From Wocania arenilitoris (lineage in GTDB: Bacteria > Bacteroidota > Bacteroidia > Flavobacteriales > Flavobacteriaceae), in the NCBI RefSeq assembly GCF_021728535.1, contig NZ_JAKKDU010000002.1:233815-297814 (forward strand): a stretch of 64,000 bases of DNA, read 5' to 3'. The notes under the pieces are model-generated. The model did no database searches. It was not told the origin of the DNA and was given only the letters and a program-made list of their open reading frames with translations. The position numbers were made by a program, and so were the translations under genes. Shown here in pieces: positions 9,686-17,812 of the stretch; within the stretch, counting starts at the first letter, position 1, and the number at the start of each line of letters is the position of its first letter.

Positions 9686-9704
9686 GGCCTAATTTAAGAT
9701 TTTT
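9665..9704 (-). terminator. ftsH terminator hairpin
   Basis: A perfect 15-bp stem (9665-9679 pairing with 9690-9704) with a 10-nt loop lies about 30 nt after the ftsH stop codon. On the minus strand the stem ends in a run of T, a normal intrinsic terminator. It separates ftsH from the following operon. Confidence 0.8.
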
Positions 9705-9734
9705 ACTAAAAGCTTAACAAAATTAGTCAGATAT

Positions 9735-11696
9735 CTATTCTTCTTCTTCTTCTTCTTCTGTGTTTTCTTCTTTTTTTATTTCAGCAGAACTTTCTTTTTC
9801 AAAAGGACGTTTACCAAATATTTTTTCAAGATTATCTTTAAAAATCACTTCTTTTTCTAAGAGCACTTCTGCAAGTTCGGTAAGTTTGTCCTTATTTGCT
9901 TCAAGTAATTTTATGGCACGTTGGTATTGCTTTTCAATAATTGCAGAAATTTCCTTATCGATTAATTCTGCTGTTTCTTCACTATATGGTTTTGTAAAGC
10001 CGTATTCACTTTGCCCTGAAGAATCGTAATAAGTTAAATTACCTATTTTATCACTTAGTCCGTAAACGGTAACCATGGCTCTTGCTTGTTTGGTAACCTT
10101 TTCTAAATCGCTTAAAGCTCCAGTTGAAATTTTATCGAAAATCACTTTTTCGGCAGCACGACCACCAAGAGCAGCACACATTTCGTCTAGCATTTGTTCA
10201 GGACGAACAATTAAACGTTCTTCTGGCAAGTACCATGCTGCACCTAATGAACGACCACGAGGTACAATAGTAACTTTTACCAATGGTGCGGCATGCTCAA
10301 GCATCCAACTTGTAACAGCATGTCCAGCTTCGTGAAAAGCAACTGCTCGTTTTTCACTAGGCGTTATAATTTTGTTTTTCTTTTCTAAACCGCCAATAAT
10401 TCTATCTACAGCATCAAGAAAGTCTTGTTTGTCAACTGCTTTTTTACCATTTCTAGCAGCAATTAATGCAGCTTCGTTACACACGTTGGCAATATCTGCA
10501 CCAGAAAAACCTGGGGTTTGCTTTGATAAAAAGTCTAAATCTAAACCCTTAGCTTTTTTAAGAGGTCTTAAATGCACCTCGAAAATTTCTTTACGCTCAC
10601 GAACATCAGGTAGATCAACAAAAATTTGTCTATCAAAACGTCCAGCACGCATTAAGGCTTTATCTAAAATATCAGCTCTATTGGTTGCAGCAAGTACAAT
10701 AACATTTGTATTTGTACCAAAACCATCCATTTCTGTTAAAAGCTGGTTTAATGTGTTTTCTCGCTCATCGTTACTTCCAGACATGGCATTTTTACCCCTT
10801 GCACGACCAATAGCATCTATTTCGTCAATGAAAATTATTGAAGGCGATTTTTCTTTGGCTTGTTTAAATAAATCGCGTACTCTTGATGCACCAACTCCAA
10901 CAAACATCTCTACAAAATCCGACCCAGATAATGAGAAGAAAGGTACTTTAGCTTCTCCTGCAACAGCTTTGGCTAAAAGCGTTTTACCAGTTCCTGGAGG
11001 GCCTACAAGTAGCGCGCCTTTAGGAATCTTTCCTCCTAAAGTGGTATATTTTTCAGGGAATTTTAAAAAGTCAACAATCTCTTGTACTTCTTCTTTTGCA
11101 CCTTCTAATCCAGCAACATCTTTAAAGCTTGTTTTAACCTCTGTATTTTGGTCGAATAATTTGGCTTTCGATTTTCCAATGTTAAAAATCTGTCCGCCAG
11201 CACCACCACCAGCACCTCCAGACATACGGCGCATAATAAATATCCAAACTCCAATAAGTAATATAAATGGTAGAATACCTATTAAAAAATCGCCCCAAAC
11301 ATTTTCTTTAGTATTTAAGCTAAGTATATCATATTTGCCTATGGATTTTAAATCGTTTTCAAAATTTTGAAGATCACCAATTTCAAATGTATAGTTTGGC
11401 AATTTAGTAGCCGATGGAATAAAGGTTTTTGGTTTCGACTTTCTGTGAATTTCTTTTGCTTCGGCATCTTTTGTTAGATAAACTTGAGCAATACGGCGGT
11501 TTATAATTTCAACTTTATCAATATCGTCATCTTCAGCATATTTAAAAAATTCTGCTGGTGTTATAGTGCCACCGTCTTGATAACTACCACTACTAAATAA
11601 TTGAAATCCTAAAAATATTGCTAATACAATACCGTAAATCCAATACGGACTAAACTTAGGTTTCTTTTCTTTTATTTTTTTTTTATCGTTTGCCAT
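9735..11696 (-). CDS. ftsH: ATP-dependent zinc metalloprotease FtsH
   Basis: A membrane-anchored AAA+ protease of 653 aa that degrades damaged and regulatory membrane and cytosolic proteins. Two transmembrane helices (about 18-36 and 136-156) flank a small periplasmic domain. A Gly/Ala/Met linker leads into the AAA module with Walker A GPPGTGKT (232-239), Walker B IIFIDEID (287-294) and the second region of homology around RAGRFDR. The zinc site HEAGH is at 455-459. The C-terminus ends in a run of glutamates encoded by a GAA repeat. It lies 9 nt after rsfS, as is common in Bacteroidota. Confidence 0.97.
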   Translation of the reverse strand: MANDKKKIKEKKPKFSPYWIYGIVLAIFLGFQLFSSGSYQDGGTITPAEFFKYAEDDDIDKVEIINRRIAQVYLTKDAEAKEIHRKSKPKTFIPSATKLPNYTFEIGDLQNFENDLKSIGKYDILSLNTKENVWGDFLIGILPFILLIGVWIFIMRRMSGGAGGGAGGQIFNIGKSKAKLFDQNTEVKTSFKDVAGLEGAKEEVQEIVDFLKFPEKYTTLGGKIPKGALLVGPPGTGKTLLAKAVAGEAKVPFFSLSGSDFVEMFVGVGASRVRDLFKQAKEKSPSIIFIDEIDAIGRARGKNAMSGSNDERENTLNQLLTEMDGFGTNTNVIVLAATNRADILDKALMRAGRFDRQIFVDLPDVRERKEIFEVHLRPLKKAKGLDLDFLSKQTPGFSGADIANVCNEAALIAARNGKKAVDKQDFLDAVDRIIGGLEKKNKIITPSEKRAVAFHEAGHAVTSWMLEHAAPLVKVTIVPRGRSLGAAWYLPEERLIVRPEQMLDEMCAALGGRAAEKVIFDKISTGALSDLEKVTKQARAMVTVYGLSDKIGNLTYYDSSGQSEYGFTKPYSEETAELIDKEISAIIEKQYQRAIKLLEANKDKLTELAEVLLEKEVIFKDNLEKIFGKRPFEKESSAEIKKEENTEEEEEEE

Positions 11697-11705
11697 TTGC
11701 TTTTT

Positions 11706-12077
11706 TTAGTAACTAGTTTCTATTACTGTAGTTTTTGCATCACCCCAAAGACTCTCAATGTCATAATATTCTCTAATGTGCTTTTGAAACACATGTACAA
11801 CAACATTAACATAATCTATCAATACCCATTCGGCATTATCTAAACCTTCAGTATGCCAAGGGTTATCTTTAAGCTCTTTACTTACTTTTTTTTGTATTGA
11901 ATTGACTATGGCGTTTACTTGTGTATTTGAAGTTCCTTCGCAAATTATAAAGTAATCACAAACCGTATTTTCAATATCTCTTAAATCTAGAATATTTATT
12001 TCTTTACCTTTAACATCTTCAATACCACTTATTATTACAGATATTAATTGGTCTGGGCTTATTTTGTTTTTCGCCAT
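11706..12077 (-). CDS. rsfS: Ribosomal silencing factor RsfS
   Basis: A 123-aa DUF143 protein that binds ribosomal protein uL14 and blocks subunit joining when nutrients are scarce. The conserved pattern is clear: DYFIICEGTSNTQV near 38-51, then WHTEG, WVLIDYVNVVVHVF and the C-terminal YYDIESLWGDA. It forms a two-gene operon with ftsH and diverges from birA. A -7-like box TAACTTTGCAC (minus, 12104-12097) lies just upstream. Confidence 0.93.
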   Translation of the reverse strand: MAKNKISPDQLISVIISGIEDVKGKEINILDLRDIENTVCDYFIICEGTSNTQVNAIVNSIQKKVSKELKDNPWHTEGLDNAEWVLIDYVNVVVHVFQKHIREYYDIESLWGDAKTTVIETSY

Positions 12078-12096
12078 TAAATTTTTTTAATTTGTG

Positions 12097-12104
12097 CAAA
12101 GTTA
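12097..12104 (-). promoter_or_regulatory. Candidate -7 element of the rsfS-ftsH operon
   Basis: Minus-strand TAACTTTG followed by CAC, 19 nt before the rsfS start, matches TAnnTTTG. No clear -33 TTTG is seen at the usual spacing. Confidence 0.45.
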
Positions 12105-12170
12105 TTATTTTTTTAGTTCTTTATACTTTAAAATAATCATAAGATTTAAAAGCTTTAAAATAACTTGTAA

Positions 12171-12899
12171 ATGCGTATAATCAAACTTGATGCCATCGAT
12201 TCGACAAATTCTTTTTTAAAAGAAATGATTTGTACTGAAACTGTCACCGATTATACTATTGTAGTTGCAGAATATCAAACTAATGGGCGCGGGCAGATGG
12301 GAACTAATTGGGACTCAGAAAAAGGTAAAAACCTTATGTTTAGCTTGTTTAAAGATTTAAGTATTCATGTTGTTGAGTTTCCTTTTTATATTAGTATGGC
12401 TATTTCTTTGGCTATTTTGAAAACCTTAAAGGCATTAAATATTCCGGATTTACATATTAAATGGCCAAACGACATTTTGTCAGCAGACAAAAAAATTTGT
12501 GGAATATTAATAGAGAATGTCATAAAAAACAAACTTAATTCTACCATTATTGGAATTGGAATTAATGTAAATCAAACAGAATTTAATAATCTTCCTAAAG
12601 CATCATCTTTAAAAAATATTACAGGCGTGCATTATAATTTAGATGAAATTCTGCAAAATATTATTAAGTACACTAAAGCTTATTCTGAGTGTTTACAACA
12701 AGGTGAATATGAAGCTGTTAAAAATGAATATGAAGCTAATTTATTTAGAAAAAATAAACCTTCAACATTTAAAAATACTGAAGGTGAGTTGTTTTCTGGT
12801 TTTATAAAAGGAGTAACTAAATATGGTAAACTTATGGTTACACTGGAAGACGAAGTTGTTAAAAAATTCGACCTAAAAGAAGTTACGCTGATGTATTAA
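12171..12899 (+). CDS. birA: Biotin--[acetyl-CoA-carboxylase] ligase
   Basis: Activates biotin with ATP and attaches it to the biotin carrier protein of acetyl-CoA carboxylase. At 242 aa it has only the catalytic and C-terminal domains, with no N-terminal DNA-binding domain, so it is a non-repressor (group I) ligase. The biotinyl-AMP loop GRGQMGTNW is near residues 44-52. LHIKWPNDIL and KICGILIEN with the catalytic lysine region follow, then GIGINVN. It diverges from rsfS. Confidence 0.93.
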   Translation: MRIIKLDAIDSTNSFLKEMICTETVTDYTIVVAEYQTNGRGQMGTNWDSEKGKNLMFSLFKDLSIHVVEFPFYISMAISLAILKTLKALNIPDLHIKWPNDILSADKKICGILIENVIKNKLNSTIIGIGINVNQTEFNNLPKASSLKNITGVHYNLDEILQNIIKYTKAYSECLQQGEYEAVKNEYEANLFRKNKPSTFKNTEGELFSGFIKGVTKYGKLMVTLEDEVVKKFDLKEVTLMY

Positions 12900-12936
12900 T
12901 TAGGTGGCTTCGAGAGCTTCGACCAACCATAAACTT

Positions 12937-13332
12937 TTAAATTGCATTAGGGATGCTAGTAGCAAGGGTTTCAATAAATTTACTTATTGGGCCTTTAATC
13001 ATCATTGCCATCATAGGGTTAAAGTCGCCAGTAAATTCCAATTGAACTTCACTGGTGTCACTTCCTGTTTCAACAATATTTCCTATTAACGAAAAATCTA
13101 ATTTACCACCTGCAGCACCCAAAACAATTTTATTTGGTGCTATAGCTTCTTTCTTTTTAAGTACTATTTCTGGCATGCCTTTTAATGCAAAAAGAAATTT
13201 ATCGTTTTCTAAAACTTCAAACTTACTTATGTTTTCTGGCATTAAATTTTTAAAATTTTTAACAACAGATAAAAAATCAAAGACCTCTTGAGGTGATTTA
13301 CTTACACTAATTTTTGGTGATTCTAAATTCAT
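12937..13332 (-). CDS. SRPBCC (START-like) family protein
   Basis: A 131-aa cytoplasmic protein with the alternating strand pattern of a small START/Bet v1-like fold. It opens with SPKISVSKSPQEVFDFLSVVKNFKNLMPE, typical of the N-terminal strand and helices, and ends with a long C-terminal helix (MIKGPISKFIETLA). Orthologues commonly lie near pyrE in Flavobacteriia, as here. The ligand is unknown. It is probably cotranscribed with pyrE on the minus strand, although an 80-nt gap separates them. Confidence 0.75.
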   Translation of the reverse strand: MNLESPKISVSKSPQEVFDFLSVVKNFKNLMPENISKFEVLENDKFLFALKGMPEIVLKKKEAIAPNKIVLGAAGGKLDFSLIGNIVETGSDTSEVQLEFTGDFNPMMAMMIKGPISKFIETLATSIPNAI

Positions 13333-13412
13333 AATATCGTTAAGTTGTTATTTGTTAAGGTGTTTAGTTGTGTGTCTTAACAGCTTTACAACTAAACAAC
13401 AAACTTTTTATA

Positions 13413-14057
13413 TCAATTAGCGTTCCATTCACTAGGATTAGTGTTCCATTCAGACAAAGTTTCCAGTTCTTTTTGAGATATATAATTGGTTTCTAAGGCT
13501 TGCTCAAGTAAACTTTCGTAATTGCTTAGTGTGTGCAGGTTTATGTTTTCTTTTTTAAAATTTTCAGCAGCTACATTAAAACCATAGGTAAAAATGGCAA
13601 CCATACCTTTTACATTAATATTGGCATCTTTTAAGGCTTTAACTGCATTTAAACTACTTTTCCCTGTGCTTATTAAATCTTCAACTACCACAACATTTTG
13701 ACCGCTTTCAATAAACCCTTCAATTTGGTTTTTACGCCCGTGCCCTTTAGCATCTGGTCTTACATAAATAAAAGGTAGTCCCAAATATTCTGCAACCAGC
13801 ATACCAATACCAATGGCTCCAGTAGCAACACCAGCAATAGCATCTGGTTTACCATATTGCTTTTCAATATGCTTACCCATTACTTCTCTAATATAATTTC
13901 GAATAGGTGGGAAAGACAATATAATTCTGTTGTCGCAATAAATTGGCGATTTCCATCCAGATGCCCATGTAAAAGGTTTTTTAGGACTAAGTTTTATAGC
14001 ATTAACTTGTAATAAAACTTCGGCAGTTTTTCTAGCAGTATGTTTGTTAAAAATCAT
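13413..14057 (-). CDS. pyrE: Orotate phosphoribosyltransferase
   Basis: Converts orotate and PRPP to OMP in pyrimidine synthesis. I place the start at the ATG at 14057 (MIFNKHTARK), giving 214 aa. The frame stays open to 14129, but the extra 24 residues do not look like PyrE and cover a -7-like box (minus 14070-14063). Visible motifs are the FTWASGWKSPIYCDNR substrate segment, the YVRPDAKGHGRKNQIEG flexible loop and the PRPP motif VVVVEDLISTGKS. The C-terminus has an imperfect repeat of SEWN(T/A)NPSEWNAN. Confidence 0.95.
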   Translation of the reverse strand: MIFNKHTARKTAEVLLQVNAIKLSPKKPFTWASGWKSPIYCDNRIILSFPPIRNYIREVMGKHIEKQYGKPDAIAGVATGAIGIGMLVAEYLGLPFIYVRPDAKGHGRKNQIEGFIESGQNVVVVEDLISTGKSSLNAVKALKDANINVKGMVAIFTYGFNVAAENFKKENINLHTLSNYESLLEQALETNYISQKELETLSEWNTNPSEWNAN

Positions 14058-14189
14058 AAACACAAAATTACATATAAATTTGTTTCTATTCAGTTGCAAA
14101 TTGGTGAATAAAATTATTTTTTTTAACAATGATTAAAATGTATTTAAAAGTGATATTTTTACCAAAGTATAAAAGTAATTAGAACCCAT

Positions 14190-14771
14190 ATGCAAAAGAT
14201 TTTTGTAGGTGATAAACCTATAATTTTAACGACTAAAGTTGAAAAAGAAGATGGTTTTAAAAATTATCTACTAAAAACGGTAGATATGGGTAAGGTTATT
14301 AGAACCCTTAATAGAACAAAGCTTAAAGAAGCTAGATTTATTGGGAAAAAGAAAAAAAAACTACTTAAAACATTTCTTAAAAAGTTACCTAATGTAATTG
14401 CTGGTGGTGGAAAAGTATATAATGATGATGGTGATATTTTATTTATTTATAGAAATAATAAATGGGATTTACCTAAAGGAAAAGCTGAGGGTCTTGAAAG
14501 TATTGAAAGAACAGCTATTAGAGAAGTTACTGAGGAGACGGGTGTTGCTGGATTAAAAATTACTAAACCCCTAGAAACAACATACCACATTTTTAAGCGC
14601 AACGGGCGCTATAAAATAAAAATAACCTATTGGTTTGAAATGAAGACGAGTTTTAAAGGAAAATTATACCCACAACAAAATGAAGGTATTACTAAAGTAG
14701 AATGGCTTAATAAAGCACAAACTAAAAAAGCTTTAGAGAATAGTTACGCTAATATAAAGGCGCTGGTTTAA
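14190..14771 (+). CDS. Nudix hydrolase
   Basis: 193 aa with a complete Nudix box, GX5EX7REVTEETGV, within GKAEGLESIERTAIREVTEETG at about residues 98-119. This binds the metal that cleaves a nucleoside diphosphate linked to another group. An N-terminal region of about 65 residues rich in lysine precedes the Nudix fold. It includes a very basic KKKKKLLKTFLKKLP stretch, so the protein may contact nucleic acid or acidic partners. It diverges from pyrE. The substrate cannot be inferred. Confidence 0.88.
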   Translation: MQKIFVGDKPIILTTKVEKEDGFKNYLLKTVDMGKVIRTLNRTKLKEARFIGKKKKKLLKTFLKKLPNVIAGGGKVYNDDGDILFIYRNNKWDLPKGKAEGLESIERTAIREVTEETGVAGLKITKPLETTYHIFKRNGRYKIKITYWFEMKTSFKGKLYPQQNEGITKVEWLNKAQTKKALENSYANIKALV

Positions 14772-14886
14772 GATTTTTTTGAAGATGCGTTTAGCGGTCA
14801 TAGGCTATGAGTAGTTGTTTGTAGTCTTTATCCACAGCTTTGTATCAGAGATTCTTGTTCGTCATTTTCTAATTTCCATATACAAA

Positions 14887-14926
14887 AAATGTCAATATGA
14901 CATTTATTTAAGTTGAAAAATGACAA
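14887..14926 (+). promoter_or_regulatory. Candidate operator upstream of hsp20
   Basis: A perfect palindrome with 8-bp arms, AAATGTCA-ATA-TGACATTT (14887-14905), followed 12 nt later by another half-site AAATGACAA (14918-14926). It is about 155-195 nt before the hsp20 start. The surrounding 309-nt gap (14772-15080) holds no gene that I can see. Confidence 0.4.
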
Positions 14927-15080
14927 TTATTCTGAAAAATTAATAGCAAAACAGGTAATTTAATAAAATACTTAGTATAAAATGTGGTAAATCCATTTTG
15001 GTACTTTTTTTGTTTTATTGAATTCGAAATCAATAGAGATTTCAAATTTGAAATAATGTTTAATTTAAAATTTTGTAATT

Positions 15081-15557
15081 ATGAGCAATTTAGTTAGTGT
15101 TCCTAAAAACGGAAGTTTAGCGAACATCAATTCAAATCAAAACTTCCCAACTTTGTCAAATTGGTTAGATGATATATTTAATCGAGACCTTCCATCAGTA
15201 TTTACTTCAAACTTCAATACTGGAATTACTTTGCCAAAAGTTAATATTAAAGAAACTGCTGATGATTTTACGGTAGAAATGGCAGTTCCTGGTCTTAAAA
15301 AATCAGACTTCCAAATTAACATTGATAACCAAGTATTATCAATCTCGACAGAGACAAAGGAAGAAAATGAACACAAAGAAGAAAATTATACTCGTAGAGA
15401 GTTTGGTTATTCTTCTTTCAAAAGAACCTTTACTCTGCCTGAAAGTGTAAATGATGAAAAAATTAATGCGAGTTATAGCGAAGGTATTTTGAGTATTCAC
15501 TTACCGAAAAGAGAAGAAGCCAAGCAAAAGCCTGCTAGAAGCATTAAGATTTCATAA
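15081..15557 (+). CDS. Small heat-shock protein (Hsp20/alpha-crystallin)
   Basis: A 158-aa ATP-independent holdase chaperone that forms oligomers and keeps unfolding proteins soluble. The alpha-crystallin domain runs from about 48 to 145, with LPKVNIKETADDFTVEMAVPG at its start, the A-x-x-x-x-G-x-L motif as ASYSEGILSIHLPK, and a short basic C-terminal tail ending in RSIKIS, where the I-x-I oligomer motif lies. It is followed by a stable hairpin and a small lipoprotein gene on the same strand. Confidence 0.95.
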   Translation: MSNLVSVPKNGSLANINSNQNFPTLSNWLDDIFNRDLPSVFTSNFNTGITLPKVNIKETADDFTVEMAVPGLKKSDFQINIDNQVLSISTETKEENEHKEENYTRREFGYSSFKRTFTLPESVNDEKINASYSEGILSIHLPKREEAKQKPARSIKIS

Positions 15558-15589
15558 TCAATTTACTAAAATTTTTGATTGAAGTGTAA

Positions 15590-15633
15590 AGTATATAGTA
15601 GGGGACCGAGTAATGGGTCTCCTCTATACTACT
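15590..15633 (+). terminator. Stable hairpin between hsp20 and the lipoprotein gene
   Basis: A long stem: TATAG-T-AGGGGACC (15594-15607) pairs with GGTCTCCTCTATA (15616-15628) around an 8-nt loop, with one bulge and one G-T pair, and can be extended four more pairs outward. No T-run follows, so it may act as a weak terminator, attenuator or mRNA-processing site rather than a full stop. Confidence 0.55.
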
Positions 15634-15663
15634 AGAAATGTTTAATCCTTAAAATCTAAAGCG

Positions 15664-16152
15664 ATGCAAAAATATATTTTATTATTTATGATTGGCTTGT
15701 TAAGTGTTAGTTGCAACAGTCAAAATAATAATGTAAAAGATACGGAAACAAAGGAAAGCGATGAAAAAATAGTTAAAGAACCAAAGGGTACTTGGAAAGT
15801 AGATAAAGAATTTGATGAAAATGGAAATTTAATTAGATATGATAGTATTTATTCGTGGTCTTCCGATAATAAGTACAACAATCTATCATTGTCAGAGCGT
15901 GATAGTTTGATGCAGTCTTTTAAATCAAGATTTTTTACTAACTTTTCAGGATTTGAAAATCAAGGGTTTGAAGATGTTTTTTCTAAAGATTCACTTTTTA
16001 GTAAACATTTCTTTAATGACGATTTTTTCAGAAGTAATTTTGGTTCAGAGCTTATGGATATTGACAAAATAAGGCAACAAATGATTGCAAGACAGAAAAA
16101 ATTTTTAGAGAAATATCAGTCAGAATTTATTAAACCTGAAGACGAAAACTAA
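15664..16152 (+). CDS. Hypothetical lipoprotein
   Basis: A 162-aa protein with a lipoprotein signal peptide and lipobox LSVSC near residue 17. I do not recognise the family. The mature part is acidic and rich in Phe, Asp and Ser. It contains an ENGNLIRYDSIYSWSS segment near residue 50, resembling short repeats found in other Bacteroidota surface lipoproteins, and a long Phe-rich helical end (SKHFFNDDFFRSNFG). It lies 106 nt after hsp20 beyond a stable hairpin, so the two may share a stress promoter with reduced read-through; this is inference. Confidence 0.65.
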   Translation: MQKYILLFMIGLLSVSCNSQNNNVKDTETKESDEKIVKEPKGTWKVDKEFDENGNLIRYDSIYSWSSDNKYNNLSLSERDSLMQSFKSRFFTNFSGFENQGFEDVFSKDSLFSKHFFNDDFFRSNFGSELMDIDKIRQQMIARQKKFLEKYQSEFIKPEDEN

Positions 16153-16302
16153 ATAGTTGTCATCTTTTTTCTTATGAGTTTTCGGTTGTTCTTGTATTAG
16201 ACACAATGGCCCGCGGATATACGTTGTTTTAATAACTTACATCAAATGTTAAACGGAATTTCCTATTTTATTTAACAAAGCCAAGTTGTAAATATTTAAT
16301 GA

Positions 16303-17084
16303 TTAACCCCTGTAAAAAACAGGATATTGAAAATGTGCTTTTTCGTAATTTTTACTTTGTATGTGTAGTCAATTTAACTGTGCATACCAACTGTTTGCAA
16401 AAGCATCATCATTTTGCTTTTTAGTTTTAAACACTTCTTTTAATTTGGCGTTATCGTTTAATAATTCAAGTGTTTTATCTTCCCAAACATAAGGCGAAAA
16501 ACATTCTTTCTTGTTGTAAAATAGTAACGAAAAAATTCCAATTAAAAAACGAATCTGTTGCTTGCGGCCCTAAAGTTTTAATCTAAAAGAATTCTGCGAG
16601 GCTTGCCTCCTGGGTAAAAGAGGAAAGTTTTAAAACCTAAGGTTTTCATCAAACTAAAATTAAATTTTTCTCTGTTGAATACTTCGTGGGCTTGCCCCGA
16701 GGATTATTTATTTATATATCGAAACGATGCTTGATTAGTTTTTGTAACATAATCCCACTTTCTTTAATATTAAATGTTCTGTTTTCGATATAATAGAAAC
16801 ATTATAATGCAAATAATGCACCTCATAAGCTTGTTGCCTCGTTTGTTTTTTCTGATTTTCGAAAAATTAAATTGAGACTCAGCGTTTAAAATAACTATAT
16901 GCAAAGGTTTTCCAGAATCGGTTTTACCAATTTCTTGAATTGAAATTTTAGAATATACTTGGGCTAAGTTATTATAAAATTGAGTTGTTTGTTGGTAAGC
17001 TGTAGTTTCTTGTCCTTCAGAAATCTCAAAATGGGTTTCAAAATCATAATAAGGTTTTTCGTTTGATGAATTACAAGACATCAT
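16303..17084 (-). pseudogene. Decayed M14 zinc carboxypeptidase
   Basis: Two ends of a Flavobacteriia M14 metallocarboxypeptidase survive. The N-terminal part (17084 down to about 16850) reads YYDFETHFEISEG, then YNNLAQVY, then IGKTDSGKPLHIVIL, and stops making sense at FSKIRKNKR. The C-terminal part (about 16580 to 16303) reads ATDSFFNWNFF, then FSPYVWEDKTLELL, WYAQLN, and after an in-frame TGA, NYEKAHFQYPVF. At least one frameshift (near 16500) and the TGA break it. The catalytic middle, including the zinc ligands, is gone and replaced by unrelated DNA. The short open frame at 16770-17084 is only a fragment of it. Confidence 0.75.
16580..16720. repeat. Candidate dispersed repeat inside the M14 pseudogene
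   Basis: This stretch lies between the two surviving ends of the carboxypeptidase and has no similarity to M14. It carries two related GC-rich words in an AT-rich background (GCGAGGCTTGCCTCC near 16597 and GTGGGCTTGCCCCGAGG near 16686). From memory, similar sequence occurs as dispersed repeats in Flavobacteriia genomes, but I cannot verify copy number here. Confidence 0.4.
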
Positions 17085-17322
17085 ATAAAACCAAAAACAT
17101 CAAAAGCATTCTCATTATTTTGAATTTTTCACCATTATATTTTTAATAAAAACAACTTTTTTTTGAATATAATATAAATCTACAATTTTATTATAATTAA
17201 AATTTTTCAACATATTTAAAACTTAAAAAATATATGTTAGCTTACACTAATTGTATTTTGCTAAAAGGTTAACACTAACATGTTGTTTTTTAGTTTTATA
17301 GGTCTCTCGTTAAAATAAGTTT

Positions 17323-17697
17323 ATGAAGATTTGTAATCTGTCTTTTGGTGAAATTATCATTTTAAATAATAATCTAGCCGAAGTAATTGTTGATGAAGGT
17401 GTTGTTCTTAACGAGGTTATGGTTGAAGAATATCATGACTTTTTGCTCAATACTTTAGAGGCTCCTTTTTTTCTTATTATAAACAAAAAGCATTCTTATA
17501 GTTATACATTTCCTGCTCAAAAAAAGATAGCTAACTTAAAGGAGATTAAAGCTATGGCTGTGGTTGCAGTTACAAGTGGAGGTGTTATGTCTACTGAAAC
17601 ACTGGTAAATGTTAACAGGAATAATAAATGGAATATTAAAATATTTCAAGAACGAGAACAGGCTTTGACTTGGTTAGAAAAAGAAATGATTTCTTAA
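17323..17697 (+). CDS. Small hypothetical protein, possibly SpoIIAA/STAS-like
   Basis: A 124-aa soluble protein without a signal peptide. I do not recognise it firmly. The alternating hydrophobic strands and helices (LAEVIVDEGVVLNEVMVEEYHDFLL, then FFLIINKKHSYSY, then KAMAVVAVTSGG, then the closing EREQALTWLEKEM helix) resemble the SpoIIAA-like/STAS fold used in anti-sigma antagonists and transporter regulatory domains. It lies just upstream, on the same strand, of a SulP transporter that has its own STAS domain. A functional link is only suggested by position, because the transporter has its own promoter. Confidence 0.55.
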   Translation: MKICNLSFGEIIILNNNLAEVIVDEGVVLNEVMVEEYHDFLLNTLEAPFFLIINKKHSYSYTFPAQKKIANLKEIKAMAVVAVTSGGVMSTETLVNVNRNNKWNIKIFQEREQALTWLEKEMIS

Positions 17698-17759
17698 GTT
17701 ATATCTTATTATATCTCAAACGTTTTAGTAATCACTTTAATAAATATATCTGTTAAGCA

Positions 17760-17790
17760 TTTGCGCATCTTTATATTAACAGTAAATTTG
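17760..17790 (+). promoter_or_regulatory. Promoter of the SulP transporter gene
   Basis: TTTG (17760-17763), exactly 19 nt, TAAATTTG (17783-17790): a full Bacteroidota vegetative promoter. The -7 box ends 22 nt before the ATG at 17813, which supports that start over the upstream TTG at 17795. Confidence 0.75.
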
Positions 17791-17812
17791 CCGCTTGTTA
17801 AAACAAACCATT

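Noticed and set aside
10372..11370. A 332-codon open frame antisense to ftsH
   Set aside because: The opposite strand encodes FtsH with every catalytic motif intact; the antisense frame is a codon-bias artefact.
16770..17084. Open frame of 104 codons as a small secreted protein
   Set aside because: It is the N-terminal fragment of the decayed M14 carboxypeptidase, ending in unrelated sequence.
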